Assembly: GCA_051954235.1 (NCBI GenBank)
Contig: JBQCHY010000116.1
Span: forward strand, 62,001 to 126,000
Direction: 5' to 3'
DNA: 64,000 bases
DNA from: 62-47 sp051954235
GTDB taxonomy: Bacteria > Pseudomonadota > Alphaproteobacteria > Rhizobiales > Xanthobacteraceae
The notes under the pieces are model-generated. The model saw only the letters and a program-made list of their open reading frames with translations. It did no database searches and had not been told where the DNA came from. Numbering within the stretch: the first letter of the stretch is position 1; each line of letters opens with the position of its first letter. The position numbers and the translations under genes were made by a program. Below, piece after piece: positions 42,683 through 51,608 of this stretch.

Positions 42683-44371
42683 CTAAACCCTCGTCATATC
42701 GAACTGCGCTTTCACGCCCGAACCATAGCGACGCAGCGCGCCGTTTTCTCCGACCGCGTTGGGGCGCTGGAAAATCCAGTTCTGCCACGCGGTGAGCCGC
42801 GCGAAAATTTTCGACTCCATCGTCTCCGGCCCGACGAAGCGCAGATTGGCTTCCATGCCGGTCAGCGAGTCCGGCGAGAAGCTGGTGCGCTCCTCCATGA
42901 ACACGCGCACCTCGTCGTTCCAGTCGATATCGTCGAGCGCGAAGGTGACGAGGCCCAGTTCCTCGGCGCTCTCGGCATCGAGCGCCTCGCCGATCTTGGC
43001 CTTCGCCGCATCGACATCGGAGGGATCGGCCTGAAAGCGCGACTGCAGCCGCGTCAGGCCGTGGCTCATCGGATACGGACCGAAATTCATGGCGTTGAGC
43101 ACGATCGCCGGCGGCGCGCGGTTGTCGCCGTCGCGCTGGCCGACCAGCATGTAGGAGCGGTCCGCCGCGAACACGAGTTCGGCCAAGGTGCCGACGAAGC
43201 AGGAGCCGGGCTCCACCAGCGTCACCAGCGTACGCGAGGTGACGTCGATGCGCTTCAAGACACGCTTCCAGTAATGACGGATTTCGTTGACCAGCCAGTG
43301 CGTCTTATTCTTCTCGAGGACATCGTCATAGGCGAGCACGTTGGCGCTATCGCCGTGCGACTTGAACACCAGCATCGCGATTTCAAGTTCGTTGATGCGC
43401 AGATGCAGGATGGCGTCGTCGAGTTCGCGCGCGACCTGCAACGACCAGAAAGCATCGCCTTGCGCGACGAGCCCGGCGACATCCGCCGGCGGCGCGGCTT
43501 CCGGGGCCTTGATGGTGATGGTGGCAATTCGCTGGCCGCGATCGATCTCGACATCGACGAAATCATAATGCAGCCCGTTGTCATCGATCTTGCGATGAAG
43601 CGGCGTCAGCGCGATGCCCTTGCCCTCGCCGTTGCGGTTTGAGGTCGCCGCCATCGCCTTGGCGCGCTCGGCGAGCTTTGCTTCCAGCTTGCTGTTCGGC
43701 GCGATCTCATCAACGAGGCGCCATTGCACCGCGCGCTTGCCCTTGATGCCTTCTTCAATCGTGCAGAAGTAATCGGCGTGGTCGCGGCGCACCTTGCGCT
43801 TGTCCACCACACGGGTCAGCCCGCCGGTGCCGGGCAGCACCGCGAGCAGCGGCACTTCCGGCAACGCCACCGCCGCCGAACCGTCGTCCGCCATGATGAT
43901 GTGATCGGTCGCGAGCGCCAGTTCGTAACCGCCGCCGGCCGCCGTGCCGTTGACGACGCAGATGAACTTCTGGCCGGAGTTCTCGCTGGAGTCTTCAAGA
44001 CCATTGCGGGTCTCGTTGGTGAACTTGCAGAAGTTGACCTTGTGCGCGTGGGTGGAGCCCGCCAGCATGCGGATGTTGGCGCCGGCGCAGAACACGCGGT
44101 TCTTGCCCGAGCGCATCACCACCACCTTCACTTCGGGATGCTCGAAGCGCAGCCGCTGCACCGCGTCCGCGAGTTCGATATCGACGCCGAGGTCATAAGA
44201 GTTGAGCTTGAGCTGATAGCCTTCGAACAGGCCGCCGTTCTCGTCGACGTCCATGGTCAGAGTCGCGACATCGCCGGCGACGTCGATTGTCCAGTGCCGA
44301 TAGCGGCTGGGGTCGGTCTGGAAATCAATATGCTTGGCGCCGTTCGCGAGGACCCGATCTTCACCGGCCAT
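42683..44371 (-). CDS. boxC: 2,3-epoxybenzoyl-CoA dihydrolase BoxC
   Basis: A 562-residue crotonase-fold enzyme that opens 2,3-epoxybenzoyl-CoA to 3,4-dehydroadipyl-CoA semialdehyde and formate. Seen: FCAGANIRMLAGSTHAHKVN and ICVVNGTAAGGGYELALATD (oxyanion-hole region), a second crotonase-like half, and PGSCFVGTLAELVFAADRSY. ATG 44371 has AGGGTGG upstream; GTG 44380 is an alternative. A candidate BoxR operator lies 36-55 bases upstream. It appears to be the promoter-proximal box gene. Confidence 0.97.
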   Translation of the reverse strand: MAGEDRVLANGAKHIDFQTDPSRYRHWTIDVAGDVATLTMDVDENGGLFEGYQLKLNSYDLGVDIELADAVQRLRFEHPEVKVVVMRSGKNRVFCAGANIRMLAGSTHAHKVNFCKFTNETRNGLEDSSENSGQKFICVVNGTAAGGGYELALATDHIIMADDGSAAVALPEVPLLAVLPGTGGLTRVVDKRKVRRDHADYFCTIEEGIKGKRAVQWRLVDEIAPNSKLEAKLAERAKAMAATSNRNGEGKGIALTPLHRKIDDNGLHYDFVDVEIDRGQRIATITIKAPEAAPPADVAGLVAQGDAFWSLQVARELDDAILHLRINELEIAMLVFKSHGDSANVLAYDDVLEKNKTHWLVNEIRHYWKRVLKRIDVTSRTLVTLVEPGSCFVGTLAELVFAADRSYMLVGQRDGDNRAPPAIVLNAMNFGPYPMSHGLTRLQSRFQADPSDVDAAKAKIGEALDAESAEELGLVTFALDDIDWNDEVRVFMEERTSFSPDSLTGMEANLRFVGPETMESKIFARLTAWQNWIFQRPNAVGENGALRRYGSGVKAQFDMTRV

Positions 44372-44406
44372 GGGGACCACCCTGTCTGCATCCGTTATCG
44401 TTGATA

Positions 44407-44426
44407 TGCATCATAATGCATGATAC
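44407..44426 (-). promoter_or_regulatory. Candidate BoxR operator at the boxC promoter
   Basis: TGCATCATAATGCA, with two TGCA cores 6 bases apart, and a further TGCA at 44450. It shares TGCA-N-CATAAT with sites at 53994 and 54095. BzdR/BoxR-type regulators of Azoarcus bind TGCA-centred sites. It sits 36-55 bases before boxC, where a repressor would cover the promoter. Confidence 0.6.
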
Positions 44427-44460
44427 TCGGGCTGTCGAGTCTAAAAACATGCATTTTTTT

Positions 44461-44973
44461 TCATGATGAGGCAAAAATCGACAGCCCGACCGGTTGCCTC
44501 ACCCCCGCCGAAGATCCGCCACGGGATTGCCGCAAGACTCCCGACAGTCCGGCGACATCGAAATGGGCGGCGAAACTGTCCGGCTCCTCCGCCGGTCCCC
44601 GCGCCCGCACTTCGTCCAGCAGCGCCACCGCCTCGGCATCGAGCCGCGCAGCCGCAGCGGCGCGTTGCATCTTCGATTTGAGATTGGCATTGGCGATCTG
44701 GATGCAGGCGCGCAGCAGAATGCGATCGCGCCCACCCTGCGGCGATGCCATCCACACGGCTTCAAGTATCTCGTGGCACTCCCAGAAGAAGCCGGCATCG
44801 TTAAGTGCGAGGCCATGACGCAACGCCGGATGATTTGCGGGCACGAAGCCTTCGAAGCGAGGCGGCACGCGCGCCTTCACCGGAGCAAGCCGCGCATGAT
44901 CCGCCTCACGCGTTTCACCCGGCACATGCGCCCATTGCGGCATCGGAAACGAGTCAGCCGACACCGCAATCAC
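44461..44973 (-). CDS. DUF309 family protein
   Basis: A protein of about 170 residues with the DUF309 core: HGLALNDAGFFWECHEILEA followed by VWMASPQGGRDRILLRACIQ, i.e. the F-W-x-CHE-x-LE-x2-W helix pair. Function unknown. The ORF begins with GTG 44973; ATG 44943 is possible and neither has a clear RBS. It is on the box strand, upstream of boxC, with the candidate operator between them. Confidence 0.78.
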   Translation of the reverse strand: MIAVSADSFPMPQWAHVPGETREADHARLAPVKARVPPRFEGFVPANHPALRHGLALNDAGFFWECHEILEAVWMASPQGGRDRILLRACIQIANANLKSKMQRAAAAARLDAEAVALLDEVRARGPAEEPDSFAAHFDVAGLSGVLRQSRGGSSAGVRQPVGLSIFASS

Positions 44974-45004
44974 GCACGCTGATGATCACATCGCGCGACA
45001 CGCG

Positions 45005-45820
45005 TCACGCCGCGCGATCCGCGTTCTCGTGCACGCGAAGAATGCGATCGGTGAATGCACCCAGCGCCGCAAGCGTCTCGCTCGGCACCTCGCGATGCAA
45101 CGAATGTCCCGCGCCGGAAATCAGCGTCACATCCACCGGGCAATAGCATTCCTCTTGCGCGACCGCGATCTGCAAGTCGGTGCCATACTGATCATGCGTG
45201 CCTTGAATGATTGCGACCGGCACGCGGATATAGGCGAGATATTCCGAGATATCCCAGTCGCGGAATTGCGGATTGAGCCAGGTGTCGTTCCAGCCGTGAA
45301 AAGCGTTGTCGACATGCTGATGCCAGCGCGCGAGCTTGGCGCGCAACTGGCCGTCGCGATAGTCATCACGCGCCTTCGCGATCGCTACGAGATTCATGTC
45401 CTCCATCACGAAGTGCGGCGCCATCAGTGCCACGCCGCGCACGCGATGATCCTGAATGCCGCCGGCATAAATCGCCGCGATCGATGCGCCGTCGGAATGA
45501 CCGACCAGAAAGCCGCGCTTGAAACCGATCGCATCCAGCACGCGCGGCAGCACGTCGAGCGCTTCGATATGCATGTAGTCCGGCCCGCGCGGCATCGCGG
45601 ACGGACTCGACGCACCGTAGCCCGCGCGCGAATAGACGAACACACCGCAGCCGGTCATCTCCGCGAGACGTTCGGGGAAATCGCCCCACAGCGCGGCGCA
45701 GCCGAGCCCTTCATGCAGCAACACCAGCGTCGGCGCGGCATCGGGCGCGGGACCGATCATGCGATACTCGATCTGCGCATCGCCGATGGCGAGTATTCCT
45801 TGCGGAGACAATGTTGTCAT
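45005..45820 (-). CDS. Alpha/beta hydrolase in the benzoate cluster
   Basis: A 271-residue hydrolase: LVLLHEGLGCAALWGDFPER (oxyanion region), nucleophile elbow LVGHSDGASIAA with Ser, acid loop IIQGTHDQYGTD and catalytic His in ISGAGHSLHRE. Similar hydrolases accompany box clusters; a role in clearing stalled CoA esters or lactones is plausible but unproven. ATG 45820 is chosen; the longer frame to 45946 runs into a repeat. Confidence 0.87.
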   Translation of the reverse strand: MTTLSPQGILAIGDAQIEYRMIGPAPDAAPTLVLLHEGLGCAALWGDFPERLAEMTGCGVFVYSRAGYGASSPSAMPRGPDYMHIEALDVLPRVLDAIGFKRGFLVGHSDGASIAAIYAGGIQDHRVRGVALMAPHFVMEDMNLVAIAKARDDYRDGQLRAKLARWHQHVDNAFHGWNDTWLNPQFRDWDISEYLAYIRVPVAIIQGTHDQYGTDLQIAVAQEECYCPVDVTLISGAGHSLHREVPSETLAALGAFTDRILRVHENADRAA

Positions 45821-45854
45821 GATGCGCGTCCACTCGTCCGCGAAACGCAACCTG

Positions 45855-45957
45855 CTCTCTCCCTCCTTGTGGGGGAGAGGTGGAGAGGGGGGTACTGGCG
45901 AGCACAGATTCCGCGGCTTACCCCCCTCCCTAACCCTCCCCCACAAGGGGGGAGGGA
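45855..45957. repeat. Family B-like palindromic repeat
   Basis: CTCTCCCTCCTTGTGGGGGAG and GGTGGAGAGGGGG are mirrored by CCCCCCTCCCTAACCCTCCC and CACAAGGGGGGAGGG. A variant core (CCTTGTGGGGGAG) distinguishes it from the other B copies. Confidence 0.75.
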
Positions 45958-46019
45958 ATAACTACGCGACCCGTGCGCCCCGAAAGTATCACTCGCATTC
46001 ACCGTCATGACGTCACCCT

Positions 46020-47561
46020 TCATCCCTCACGCAACTTGAAGCGTTGAATCTTTCCCGTTGCGGTTTTCGGCAGTGCGTCCACCACTTCGATCCAGCGCGG
46101 ATATTTCCACGGTCCGACGGCGTGCTTGACGTGCTCCTTCAGCGATTCATGCAAGCCGTCGGTCGCTGCACCAGGCTTCAGCACCACGAAAGCTTTCGGC
46201 TTGAGCAAACCTTCGCCATCCGCTTCCGGCACCACCGCGGCTTCCGCCACTGCGGGATGCGTGATCAGCGCGCTTTCGACTTCGAACGGCGATACCCAGA
46301 TGCCCGACACCTTGAACATATCGTCGGCGCGACCGCAGTAGGTGTAACGGCCATCGGCATCGCGGACGTACTTGTCGCCGGTGCGGGTCCAGTCGCCTTC
46401 GAACGTCCGTCGCGATTTGCTGCGCTGATTCCAATAGCCCTCACCGGCGGACGGCGCATTGACCAGCAATTCGCCGACATCGCCATCGGCCACATCGTTG
46501 CCGCTCTCATCGACCAGCCGCACCTGATAACCCGGCACCGGCCGCCCCGAGGTGCCGTACTTAACGTCACCGGGCGCATTCGACAGAAAGATGTGCAGCA
46601 GTTCGGTGGAGCCGACGCCGTCGAGAATGTCGACGTTGAAACGCTCGCGCCAATGATTGCCGACAGACTCGGGCAATGCCTCGCCTGCCGAAGTGCAGAC
46701 ACGCAACCGCGCGCCGCCGCTGGCGTTCTTCAATGCCTCGTCATTGAGCATCGCCGCGAACAATGTCGGCACGCCGAAGAAGATGCTGGGATTGTATCGC
46801 TGCATCAACTCGAACATCCGCGCCGGCGTCGGCCGCTCGCTGTTGAGCACCGTCGTCGCGCCGACCGACATCGGAAACGTCAGCGCGTTGCCGAGGCCGT
46901 AAGCGAAGAACAGCTTCGCCGCCGACAACCCGATGTCGTCGTGGCGAATGCCGAGCACCTGCTTGGCGTAAGTATCGGCGGTCGCGGCCAGCGAAGCATG
47001 CAGATGTCGCACGCCCTTCGGCATTCCGGTCGAGCCCGATGAATAGAGCCAGAAAGCCGGCTCCTCCGGATGCGTCGCCGCCGTGGCGTATTGGTCCGAT
47101 TCCTTGACGATCTCATCCGAGAACTTCAGTTGCCCATCGGCATTAGCGCCGGAGATCACGACATGCTCGAGATCGGGCATCCGTCCCGCCACCTCGCGCA
47201 ACGCCGGCCACAACTCTTCCGACACGAACAGCACGCGCGCGCGGCAATCGGCAAGGATGTAAGCGTATTGCTCGGCTGTGAGCAGCGTGTTGAGCGGCAC
47301 CGGCACCACACCGGCACGGATCGCGCCGAGGAACACGACGGGAAAATCCACCGTGTCGAGCATGATCATCGCGACGCGTTCCTCACGCCGCACGCCGAGG
47401 CGGCGCAGCAGGTTGGCAAGACGTCGGCTTTGCGATTGCAATTGACCGTAGGTCAGGTCATTGACGGTGTCGGTGAAGGCGAGCTTATTGCCCCGCCCCT
47501 CGTCGACATTGCGGTCGAGCAGCCAGGTCACGGCGTTATAGGAATTCAGCGAATCAGTCAT
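46020..47561 (-). CDS. Benzoate-CoA ligase
   Basis: A 513-residue AMP-forming ligase that makes benzoyl-CoA, entry to the box pathway. Motifs: phosphate loop YSSGSTGMPKGVRH, AKLFFAYGLGNALTFP (aryl-CoA ligase pocket), DGVGSTELLHIFLSN, TGDKYVRDADGRYTYCGRAD and C-terminal PKTATGKIQRFKL with the catalytic Lys. The pattern SAAKLFFAYGLGN is that of benzoate/hydroxybenzoate-CoA ligases (BclA/BadA-type). It is divergent from boxR. Confidence 0.94.
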   Translation of the reverse strand: MTDSLNSYNAVTWLLDRNVDEGRGNKLAFTDTVNDLTYGQLQSQSRRLANLLRRLGVRREERVAMIMLDTVDFPVVFLGAIRAGVVPVPLNTLLTAEQYAYILADCRARVLFVSEELWPALREVAGRMPDLEHVVISGANADGQLKFSDEIVKESDQYATAATHPEEPAFWLYSSGSTGMPKGVRHLHASLAATADTYAKQVLGIRHDDIGLSAAKLFFAYGLGNALTFPMSVGATTVLNSERPTPARMFELMQRYNPSIFFGVPTLFAAMLNDEALKNASGGARLRVCTSAGEALPESVGNHWRERFNVDILDGVGSTELLHIFLSNAPGDVKYGTSGRPVPGYQVRLVDESGNDVADGDVGELLVNAPSAGEGYWNQRSKSRRTFEGDWTRTGDKYVRDADGRYTYCGRADDMFKVSGIWVSPFEVESALITHPAVAEAAVVPEADGEGLLKPKAFVVLKPGAATDGLHESLKEHVKHAVGPWKYPRWIEVVDALPKTATGKIQRFKLREG

Positions 47562-47623
47562 GCCGCGCCCTCAATCAACCATTCGTTTGAATAGCGCATG
47601 CCAGCGGCCCTCCTCCCAATCTC

Positions 47624-47708
47624 GAATTATTCTGAATTATATTTCATATAGAGACATCCGGCGCGCTTGATGTCAATGACTCTCTGCATTATCTTTCCAA
47701 AATCGCCC
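47624..47708. promoter_or_regulatory. Candidate BoxR operators in the ligase-boxR divergent region
   Basis: GAATTATTCTGAA at 47624-47636 matches the reverse form of the livK-side site (GAATTATGCTGCA) at 11 of 13 positions. TGCATTATCTTTC at 47695 is a weaker second match. They stand 63 bases from the ligase start and 43 bases from the boxR start, suggesting that BoxR controls both genes. Confidence 0.5.
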
Positions 47709-47737
47709 TCCCCGGATGGGAAACGCAATCAGGCCGC

Positions 47738-48652
47738 ATGACCGAGCACCCCAATCCAGAAGACCGTTTCCTTGAGGAACTGGGTCGTCGCGTCCGCACC
47801 ATGCGGGGCCTGCGCGGCATGTCGCGCAAGGTGCTGGCGAAAGTGTCCGGCATTTCGGAGCGCTACATCGCGCAACTGGAGAGCGGCAAAGGCAACGTCT
47901 CGATCGTCCTGCTGCGGCGGGTCGCGAACGCGATGGCCGCGCACCTCGAGGATCTGATCCCATCGAATGAACCGATGCCGGACTGGCCGGTGATCCGCGA
48001 ACTGATGCGACAGGCGACGCCGAGCCAGATCGCGCAGGCGAAAAACATCCTGTCCGGCCAGAGTGCGAACGAGCTGGCGACGCATGGTCAGATGCCGTTC
48101 GCCGGCATCGCGCTGATCGGGCTGCGCGGCGCCGGCAAGTCGACGCTTGGCCGCATGCTGGCGAAACAGATCGGCTGGGGCTTTGTCGAACTCAACAAGC
48201 AGATCGAGGAAGAAAACGGCCTCTCGGTCGCCGAGATCATCGCGCTCTACGGTCAGGAAGGTTTTCGCCGTATGGAGCAGGCGGCGCTCGGCAAGCTGCT
48301 GGCGCGCAACGAACTGATCGTGCTCGCCACCGGCGGCGGCATCGTCTCCGAGCCGCTGACATTCGATCTCATCCTGTCGTCGTTCTATACGATCTGGCTC
48401 AAGGCGGAGCCGGAGGAACACATGGCGCGGGTGCGGCGACAAGGCGATCTGCGGCCGATGGCCGACGACCGCTCGGCGATGGCGGAACTACGCACCATCC
48501 TGCTCAGCCGCGAACCGCTTTATGCGCGCGCCTCGACCGTGGTGGACACCGCCGGGCAAAGTGTCGACAGCGCGGCCGCGCGCCTGCTCGGCGCGGTGGC
48601 GCCGGTGCTGGCCGGCAATGCCTCGTTCCGGCCCCACACTGTCGCATCCTGA
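47738..48652 (+). CDS. boxR: BoxR, benzoyl-CoA-responsive XRE regulator with shikimate-kinase-like domain
   Basis: A 304-residue repressor of the BzdR/BoxR family. Residues ~10-75 form an XRE helix-turn-helix (GMSRKVLAKVSGISERYIAQ; LESGKGNVSIVLLRRVANAM). Residues ~120-290 are a shikimate-kinase-like domain with an intact P-loop ALIGLRGAGKSTLGR (128-136) and ATGGGIVSEPLTF. In this family the kinase fold binds benzoyl-CoA and relieves repression. It is not a biosynthetic AroK. It is divergent from the ligase and one base before the unknown gene at 48654. Confidence 0.95.
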   Translation: MTEHPNPEDRFLEELGRRVRTMRGLRGMSRKVLAKVSGISERYIAQLESGKGNVSIVLLRRVANAMAAHLEDLIPSNEPMPDWPVIRELMRQATPSQIAQAKNILSGQSANELATHGQMPFAGIALIGLRGAGKSTLGRMLAKQIGWGFVELNKQIEEENGLSVAEIIALYGQEGFRRMEQAALGKLLARNELIVLATGGGIVSEPLTFDLILSSFYTIWLKAEPEEHMARVRRQGDLRPMADDRSAMAELRTILLSREPLYARASTVVDTAGQSVDSAAARLLGAVAPVLAGNASFRPHTVAS

Positions 48653-48653
48653 C

Positions 48654-49130
48654 ATGATGACGCTGGGCGAATTATTGCGAACACGCGGACTTTCATCCGG
48701 CAGCACGATCGCGATCCGCAATACGCTGCATCCCGACGATGCATCATCCGACTTTTGCACCATCGACGATGTGCAGCGCGCCGCCGCGCTTGCCACTTAT
48801 GACCGTATGCAGGACGGCCCGCGCTTCGGCGATGACGCGGAGGTGCTGTCTTTCATCGCAACGCACGACGGAAACGCGACGTTGACGGCGTTTCGGCGCT
48901 TCACGCGGCGCGAGCGCGGCAACGTCCCGGGCGATATCGTCTACGATTACGATGCCGCACCGCTGCTGCACGCGTTCATCGCGCGCGCGGCACAGCCGAC
49001 GTTCTACGACACGCGCGATCTCGATCTGCTCGACGATCTTGTCGGCAAACTGGTGGTGCGATGGCCGGAGCCGCTGCATGAGAACATCCGCGCGGCAAAC
49101 GACGAAAGCCTCCTCGTCGTCGAATCATAG
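48654..49130 (+). CDS. Unknown protein coupled to boxR
   Basis: A 158-residue soluble protein, no family recognised. It begins MMTLGELLRTRGLSSGST and contains EVLSFIATHDGNATLTAFRR, DYDAAPLLHAFIARAAQP and LLDDLVGKLVVRWPEPLHEN. There is no signal or membrane segment. The ATG is 1 base after the boxR stop (a second ATG follows at 48657), so it is translated with boxR. It is convergent with livF, 7 bases from its stop. Confidence 0.7.
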   Translation: MMTLGELLRTRGLSSGSTIAIRNTLHPDDASSDFCTIDDVQRAAALATYDRMQDGPRFGDDAEVLSFIATHDGNATLTAFRRFTRRERGNVPGDIVYDYDAAPLLHAFIARAAQPTFYDTRDLDLLDDLVGKLVVRWPEPLHENIRAANDESLLVVES

Positions 49131-49137
49131 CCGCGCA

Positions 49138-49848
49138 TTACACGCCGAGATGACGCTCCAGCAATTCCGGTTGTGCCATCAGATCCGCCGGCGCGCCGTT
49201 GAACACCACTGAGCCCTTCGACAAGACGATGGCGCGGTCGGTGATCTTCGCCAGGCTGCGAAAGTCCTTATCGACGACGATAGTGGCGATGCCCTCGCCG
49301 CGAATGACGCCGAGCGTTTTCCAGATGTCCTGTGCCACCAGCGGCGCGAGCCCTTCGGTCGCCTCGTCGATCAGGATCAGATCGGGATTGGTCATCAGCG
49401 CGCGACTGATGGTGAGCATCTGTTGCTCGCCACCAGACAATTGATGCCCGCCGTTGCCGCGTCGTTGATGCAGCCGCGGAAACAATTCGTAGATGCGCGC
49501 CAATGTCCACGCCTGCCGGCCGCCGCCTCCCGGCCGTGCGGCCATGGTGAGATTTTCTTCCACCGTCAGCGAGCCGAAGATGCCGCGCCCTTCCGGCACC
49601 AGCGCGAGTCCGGCGCGCGCGATATCTTCCGGCGCCGCGCCGCGAATGTTGCACCCGGCGAAGCCGACTTCACCGCGACAGTTGGCCACCAGCCCCATCA
49701 GGGAACGCAGCAGCGTGGTCTTGCCCATGCCGTTGCGGCCGATCAACGCCACCTGCTCGCCGCGCGCGACGGCAAGGTCGATGCCGTGCAGAATCTGGCT
49801 CGCGCCGTAAAAAGCTTCGAGACCCGCGACCGCGAGCAACGCAGTCAT
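49138..49848 (-). CDS. Branched-chain-type ABC transporter ATPase LivF
   Basis: A 236-residue ATPase: Walker A LIGRNGMGKTTLLR, signature HQLSGGEQQMLTISR, Walker B LILIDEATEGLAPL. The ARPGGGG loop and short C-terminus identify it as the LivF-type subunit. Its ATG overlaps the livG stop (ATGA). It is the last gene of the Liv operon next to benzoate genes; the probable substrate is benzoate or a related aromatic acid. Confidence 0.93.
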   Translation of the reverse strand: MTALLAVAGLEAFYGASQILHGIDLAVARGEQVALIGRNGMGKTTLLRSLMGLVANCRGEVGFAGCNIRGAAPEDIARAGLALVPEGRGIFGSLTVEENLTMAARPGGGGRQAWTLARIYELFPRLHQRRGNGGHQLSGGEQQMLTISRALMTNPDLILIDEATEGLAPLVAQDIWKTLGVIRGEGIATIVVDKDFRSLAKITDRAIVLSKGSVVFNGAPADLMAQPELLERHLGV

Positions 49849-50615
49849 GATGCGTCTCCATGGTCGCCGAGATAAGCGCTGCGCACCGCAGGATGCATCC
49901 GCACCTCCTGCGGCGATCCGCTGGCGATGACGCAGCCGTCGTGCATCACGGTGAGGCGATCCGCGAGTTCGAAGACCGCATCCATATCGTGTTCGACAAG
50001 CAGCACCGCGCGGCCGACCTTCAGCGAGGAAATGAGATCGATGATGCCGCGCGCTTCCACCTGCCCCATGCCGGCCAGCGGCTCGTCGAGCAGAATGATG
50101 CGCGGATCGGTTGCCAGCACCATGGCGATTTCGAGTTGACGTTGCTCGCCATGACTGAGGTCGCTCGCGACAATCTGCGTCTGCGCCGCAAGACCGACTC
50201 TCGCGATCGCCTGCGCTGTGAGACCGTGGACGTTTGCATCGGAGCGCACCGAACCGAACATCCGCAACGGTGACGGCGAACGCGCCTGCGCCGCGAGGCG
50301 CACATTTTCATGGACGGTGAATTTCGGGAAGATCGTCGTCTTCTGATAAGCGCGGCCGAGGCCGTGGCGCGCGCGACGATCCGGCGGCAGCCGCGTGATG
50401 TCGGTCGCATCCAGCATGATCGCGCCGTCGTTAGCGAGCAGTTCGCCGGACAACAGATTGATCAAGGTGGACTTGCCGGCGCCGTTGGGGCCGATCACCG
50501 CGTGGATCTCGCCAACATGGACATCGATCGACACATCGGAGACAGCCCTGAGTCCGCCGAAACGCTTGTGCAAGCCGCTTGCACGCAGCGCCACTTGGGA
50601 AATGGTGTCAGCCAT
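49845..50615 (-). CDS. Branched-chain-type ABC transporter ATPase LivG
   Basis: A 256-residue ATPase: Walker A VIGPNGAGKSTLINLL, RAYQKTTIFPKFTVHENV (LivG Q-loop region), signature SDLSHGEQRQLEIAM, Walker B IILLDEPLAGMG and H-loop VEHDMDAVFELAD. ATG 50615 overlaps the livM stop by 8 bases; the extension to 50678 lies inside livM. Confidence 0.93.
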   Translation of the reverse strand: MADTISQVALRASGLHKRFGGLRAVSDVSIDVHVGEIHAVIGPNGAGKSTLINLLSGELLANDGAIMLDATDITRLPPDRRARHGLGRAYQKTTIFPKFTVHENVRLAAQARSPSPLRMFGSVRSDANVHGLTAQAIARVGLAAQTQIVASDLSHGEQRQLEIAMVLATDPRIILLDEPLAGMGQVEARGIIDLISSLKVGRAVLLVEHDMDAVFELADRLTVMHDGCVIASGSPQEVRMHPAVRSAYLGDHGDAS

Positions 50616-51603
50616 TGCGCCCCTCCGCGATGGAAGGCGCGGCTTGACGCGATGGCCGCTCATCCGGACGTTGACCAAAGATCATCGGCCACAACTGGCG
50701 AACGCCGCCGGGTAGAGCCAACACGATAACGATGATGATGAGGCCTTCGACCAGCTTCCAATAGTCCGTCGAGGCCTTCAACACTTCTTCCAGCACGATT
50801 AGGACCAGCGCGCCGATCAAGGGTCCGGTCACCGAACGCAAGCCGCCGATCAGCACCATCACCAATACGGTGGCGGAGAGATGCCAGCCCAGCATCTGCG
50901 GCGCGACGAAGCCGAACTGCGCGGCGGCGAAGTAGCCGGCGAGGCCGGCGATCGCACCCGAGATCACGAAGGCGATCAGCCGAATACGATAGATTGGGAA
51001 ACCGAGCGAGCGCGCGCGGCGCTCGTTGTCGCGTGCCGCCGCCAACGCGCGGCCGAACGGCGATTGCACCAACACGGTCAGGATCGCGATCGTCGCGATC
51101 AGGAAGAACAGCACCACGAAGTAGAAAGCCATCGGCGATGCGAGCTCGAGCAATTGATGACCCGCGATAGCGATTTCCGGCTTGGCGTTGACGTAAGCGC
51201 CGTCCGATCCACCGGCGATGCCGGTGTCGTGAAACAGGAAGAACAGCATCTCGCCGAACGCCAAGGTCACCATGATGAAGTAGACGCCGCGCGTGCGCAG
51301 CGCCAACGCACCGATGATCAACGCCGCCCCCGCCGCCGCCAGCATCGCCGCCGGTAGCGTCAGCAACAAGGACGCAGGATCGTAACCCGGCGACAGCAGC
51401 GCGAGAACATAGCCGGCGAGACCGAAGAACGCGGCATGACACAGGCTGACAAGGCCACCGTGCCCCACGGCGAGATTCAACGCCATCGCCAGTATCCCCA
51501 TAATGAACGCCTTGCTGACGAATTGGACATAATAGGTCGGCACCACGAACGGCAGCACAACCGCGGCAGCGAGCAGTACGATGGGAATGAGCCATCCGCG
51601 CAT
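50608..51603 (-). CDS. Branched-chain-type ABC transporter permease LivM
   Basis: A 331-residue membrane permease with about eight segments: AMALNLAVGHGGLVSLCHAA, LALRTRGVYFIMVTLAFGEM, ARDNERRARSLGFPIYRIRL (ATPase-contact loop) and AQFGFVAPQMLGWHLSATVL. ATG 51603 was chosen because the frame beyond it (to 52104) overlaps livH. Gap to livH is 5 bases. Confidence 0.93.
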   Translation of the reverse strand: MRGWLIPIVLLAAAVVLPFVVPTYYVQFVSKAFIMGILAMALNLAVGHGGLVSLCHAAFFGLAGYVLALLSPGYDPASLLLTLPAAMLAAAGAALIIGALALRTRGVYFIMVTLAFGEMLFFLFHDTGIAGGSDGAYVNAKPEIAIAGHQLLELASPMAFYFVVLFFLIATIAILTVLVQSPFGRALAAARDNERRARSLGFPIYRIRLIAFVISGAIAGLAGYFAAAQFGFVAPQMLGWHLSATVLVMVLIGGLRSVTGPLIGALVLIVLEEVLKASTDYWKLVEGLIIIVIVLALPGGVRQLWPMIFGQRPDERPSRQAAPSIAEGRNG

Positions 51604-51608
51604 CGGCG

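Noticed and set aside
47738..48652. Shikimate kinase (aroK) call
   Set aside because: The kinase-like domain is fused to an XRE DNA-binding domain and sits beside box genes, so it is BoxR.
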